DNA from: Sphingomonas sp. Leaf339
Lineage (GTDB): Bacteria > Pseudomonadota > Alphaproteobacteria > Sphingomonadales > Sphingomonadaceae
DNA: 64,000 bases
Reading direction: 5' to 3'
Assembly (NCBI RefSeq): GCF_001426195.1
Contig: NZ_LMRS01000012.1
Location: 124,001-188,000 of the forward strand
Shown here: piece after piece, positions 61,853 through 64,000 of the stretch
How positions within the stretch are numbered: the stretch's first letter is position 1
Layout: every line of letters starts with the position of its first letter
The notes under the pieces: model-generated
Database searches by the model: none
Told to the model about the DNA's origin: nothing
The model's input: only the letters and a program-made list of their open reading frames with translations
Translations under genes and position numbers: made by a program

Positions 61853-62887
61853 ATGGTTCGATCTGCCGACACCGATCATGTCATTGCCGACGCTGTATGG
61901 GATGCCATTCAGCGCGCCCATGCGATGATGGCCTTCGCGCCTGACGGACGGATCGTCGATGTGAACGATCGAATGGTGGGCATGCTGGATCATCGCCGAG
62001 ACGCAATCCTTGGAATGGTCCATGACGATGTCTGGAAAGTCTCGGAGGGTGAGGACCAGCAGCAATTCTGGGCGCGGTTGTGCAGCGGTCAATCCGTGAT
62101 TGGTCAATATCAGGGCCTTAACCATGGCAATCGCCCGATCTGGATCGATGCGGCTTATCATCCGATCCTTGATGATCGGGGATCGGTGGTCCGTATCGTC
62201 ATGATCGGACACGATATTACGGCTGCCCGGCAACGCGCGAATGAGGCCGACCGCTGGCGAACCGCGATCGACGCATCACAGGCGGTGATCGAATTTGACA
62301 TCGACGGCACCGTGTTGAACGCGAATAACATCTTCTTGAAGCTGTTCGGCTATCGGCGCGAAGAAATCCTTGGAAGGCATCACCGCATCTTTTGCGATAC
62401 CGCCCATGTCGCCAGTCCGGAATATCAGGCTTTCTGGGCGATGCTTGGTAGTGGCCGTTTCGTCGCTGATCGTTTCCGCCGCATCGCCGCGGATGGTTCA
62501 TCGCGCTGGATTCAAGCGACCTATACGCCGATCCTCGACGTAACGGGCAAGCCAGTGAAGATCGTCAAGCTGGCCACCGACGTGACAGCACAGTTCCGAC
62601 TGGAAGAAGAGGTCGGCGCCCGGCTGGAGGAAACCGGCCGTTTCCGCAACGAGGCCGAAGCGCGCCGGCTGGAAGCCGAACAGTTGATCGTCCAGTTGAG
62701 CAAAGTGGTCGAAACCGTCGCGGGGATAGCCACACAAACGAACCTGCTGGCGCTCAACGCCAGCATCGAAGCGGCCCGTGCCGGCGACGCTGGCCGTGGA
62801 TTTTCGGTGGTAGCTGCCGAGGTGAAGAAGTTGGCCAGCGACACCCGCAAGGCGACCGCCCTGGCCCGACGGATGATCGCCGACTGA
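61853..62887 (+). CDS. Soluble PAS-PAS protein with minimal MCP signalling tip
   Basis: An approximately 344-residue protein (352 if started at ATG 61829; neither start has a strong ribosome site). There are two PAS domains: the first with [19 protein letters not shown], the second with [20 protein letters not shown] and [21 protein letters not shown] short coiled coil leads to [20 protein letters not shown], the chemoreceptor hairpin tip that contacts CheA/CheW, and the protein stops soon after with [19 protein letters not shown]. There is no membrane helix. The domain order resembles BdlA- and Aer2-type redox or biofilm receptors. No che genes are in the window. It ends 5 bases from the convergent tesB stop. 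Confidence 0.88.
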   Translation: MVRSADTDHVIADAVWDAIQRAHAMMAFAPDGRIVDVNDRMVGMLDHRRDAILGMVHDDVWKVSEGEDQQQFWARLCSGQSVIGQYQGLNHGNRPIWIDAAYHPILDDRGSVVRIVMIGHDITAARQRANEADRWRTAIDASQAVIEFDIDGTVLNANNIFLKLFGYRREEILGRHHRIFCDTAHVASPEYQAFWAMLGSGRFVADRFRRIAADGSSRWIQATYTPILDVTGKPVKIVKLATDVTAQFRLEEEVGARLEETGRFRNEAEARRLEAEQLIVQLSKVVETVAGIATQTNLLALNASIEAARAGDAGRGFSVVAAEVKKLASDTRKATALARRMIAD

Positions 62888-62892
62888 GCGGA

Positions 62893-63783
62893 TCAATCGC
62901 GCTGGCGGATCAAACCCTCCTGCGCGACGCTCGCCACTAGCCGCCCATCCTGTGTAAAGACCGACCCACGATTGAAACCACGGGCATGGCCAGCCCACGG
63001 ACTACGCATCGCATAGAGCAACCACTCGTCGGCACGGAACGGCTCGTGCAACCATAGGGCATGGTCGAGGCTCGCAACCTGCATCCGCGGGTTCATCCAG
63101 CCGACGCCGTGGGGAATCATCCCTGTCCCCAACAGCCCCATGTCGGATGCATAGGCCAGAACTGCTCGGTGGAGCGCTGCATCGTCGCCGATCGGCGCCA
63201 CCAGCCTGAACCACATCGCCTGAACTGGGTCGCCCGGTGCCGGATCGATCCAGCTACGTGGGCAAACCGGTCGGATATCGATCGGGCGTGGCCTCAGCAA
63301 TACGCGGTGATATTCGGGCGGTATCCGGTCGGCCATATCCCGTCGCAACGCCGCTTCGCTGGTCAGCGTGTCCGGCGAGGGCACATCCGGCATCGTATCC
63401 TGGTGCGTAAAGCCCTCTTCAGGCACTTGAAACGAACAGGCCATGTTCAGGATCGGCTTGCCGCGCTGCATCGCGATTACCCGGCGGGTGGCGAAACTGC
63501 GACCTTCGAAATCGCGAACGACGCGAAAGACGATCGGGTGGTTCTCGTCACCCGGCCGCATGAAATACGCGTGCAGCGAATTGGCTACCTTCGGTGCATC
63601 AGTCGATCGCTGAGCCGCCTGCAACGCCTGGGCGATCACCTGACCGCCGAATACCCGCCCCTCACCGCCGGGCTGGCGAGCGCCGCGGAACAGGTCGACA
63701 TCGATCTGTTCTACATCGAGCAGAGTAACGAGGCCTGCTACCAGGGCGGTGGGATCGACGTCGACAGGCATGTTCTGGTTCAT
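62893..63783 (-). CDS. tesB: Acyl-CoA thioesterase II
   Basis: A 296-residue double-hotdog thioesterase that hydrolyses acyl-CoA to free acid and CoA. ATG 63783 (MNQNMPVDVDPTALVAG) has AGGCGG upstream; an extension to 63870 lies past the upstream gene stop and is rejected. Family text: RVFGGQVIAQALQAAQRS, SLHAYFMRPGD, GRSFATRRVIAMQ, YASDMGLLGTGM with the catalytic Asp, and SLDHALWLHEPFRADEWLLY, RGSVFTQDGRLVASVAQEG. It follows an acyl-CoA dehydrogenase gene by 32 bases on the same strand. Confidence 0.95.
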   Translation of the reverse strand: MNQNMPVDVDPTALVAGLVTLLDVEQIDVDLFRGARQPGGEGRVFGGQVIAQALQAAQRSTDAPKVANSLHAYFMRPGDENHPIVFRVVRDFEGRSFATRRVIAMQRGKPILNMACSFQVPEEGFTHQDTMPDVPSPDTLTSEAALRRDMADRIPPEYHRVLLRPRPIDIRPVCPRSWIDPAPGDPVQAMWFRLVAPIGDDAALHRAVLAYASDMGLLGTGMIPHGVGWMNPRMQVASLDHALWLHEPFRADEWLLYAMRSPWAGHARGFNRGSVFTQDGRLVASVAQEGLIRQRD

Positions 63784-63815
63784 GCCGCCTGCCTTCGCGG
63801 TCGGCCGGAACAGCG

Positions 63816-64000
63816 TCAATAGCCGGCGGCGATCGCCAGTCGATCGGCATGGAAATTCGCGTCGCCCCATATTTCGGCCAGCATCCGCGCCCGCTTCATG
63901 TAGAAACCGATATCGTATTCGTCGGTCATGCCGATGCCGCCATGCATCTGAACACTCTCGTTGACGGACAGCGTCGTCGCCACGCCCGACATCGCCTTAG
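63816..64000 (-). CDS. Acyl-CoA dehydrogenase, 3' end
   Basis: The last 60 codons of a gene entering from beyond 64000. The C-terminal sequence includes QMHGGIGMTDEYDIG and FYMKRARMLAEIWGD, the FAD-binding end of acyl-CoA dehydrogenases. It ends AIAAGY at TGA (63816-63818), and tesB follows on the same strand, so the two are probably one operon. Confidence 0.9.
   Translation of the reverse strand, partial: KAMSGVATTLSVNESVQMHGGIGMTDEYDIGFYMKRARMLAEIWGDANFHADRLAIAAGY

Overview
The window looks like a GC-rich Sphingomonadales chromosome, Sphingomonas or a close relative. The evidence is the family mix: many TonB-dependent receptors and PEP-CTERM proteins, a CC0125/CC1285-type lipoprotein, MutL with its own endonuclease motif, DctA/DctBD, and tight ATGA-style gene overlaps. 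It is mostly ordinary chromosomal sequence: I see no insertion sequence, prophage, CRISPR array or rRNA. Two tRNA genes (Lys-CTT, Asn-GTT) are present, both on the minus strand.

Layout. 1-2 kb: 3' part of katG. 2.3-5.1 kb: TonB-dependent receptor (minus). 5.3-7.4 kb: small CxxCxGxG protein, an operon of two small proteins plus an SRAP-family DNA-protein crosslink enzyme, and a gene-poor stretch that holds a candidate small RNA, a 23-bp direct repeat and a broken PEP-CTERM tail. 7.6-13.2 kb: the rod-shape operon mreB-mreC-mreD-mrdA-rodA (minus). 13.4-16.1 kb: mutL and a short-chain dehydrogenase. 16.1-20 kb: lipoprotein, YjbQ, small hypothetical genes, nadK, moaA. 20-22 kb: degenerate-GGDEF/EAL protein and an NTF2-like secreted protein.

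22-27.9 kb: the most interesting block. A triple 7-mer array with exact 11-bp spacing, resembling a PhoB box, precedes a secreted metallophosphoesterase, a PEP-CTERM surface protein and a TonB-dependent receptor. GC-rich stem-loops sit in both gene gaps. I infer a phosphate-starvation scavenging locus.

28-39.6 kb: envelope genes. These are a VirJ/AcvB-type hydrolase, a three-domain GH18/NodB-deacetylase/GT2 fusion, a DUF1003-PDZ-response regulator-kinase operon divergent from a MipA-family porin, small envelope proteins, and mprF. MprF and the VirJ-type protein could make and break down aminoacyl-phosphatidylglycerol.

39.6-50.3 kb: a carboxylate block with dctD (lacking the GAFTGA loop), dctB, dctA, an alginate-export-type porin, a Crp/Fnr regulator, an M3 peptidase and a KgtP-like symporter. 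50.3-56.2 kb: GH97 alpha-glucosidase divergent from a LacI regulator, then a kinase, regulator and EF-hand operon. 56.5-64 kb: fatty-acid/acyl-CoA catabolism, with a GST, a tandem-TetR regulator, acyl-CoA dehydrogenase, APH-like kinase, SDR, thioesterase II and the end of a second acyl-CoA dehydrogenase. A PAS-PAS-minimal-MCP protein sits between the SDR and the thioesterase.
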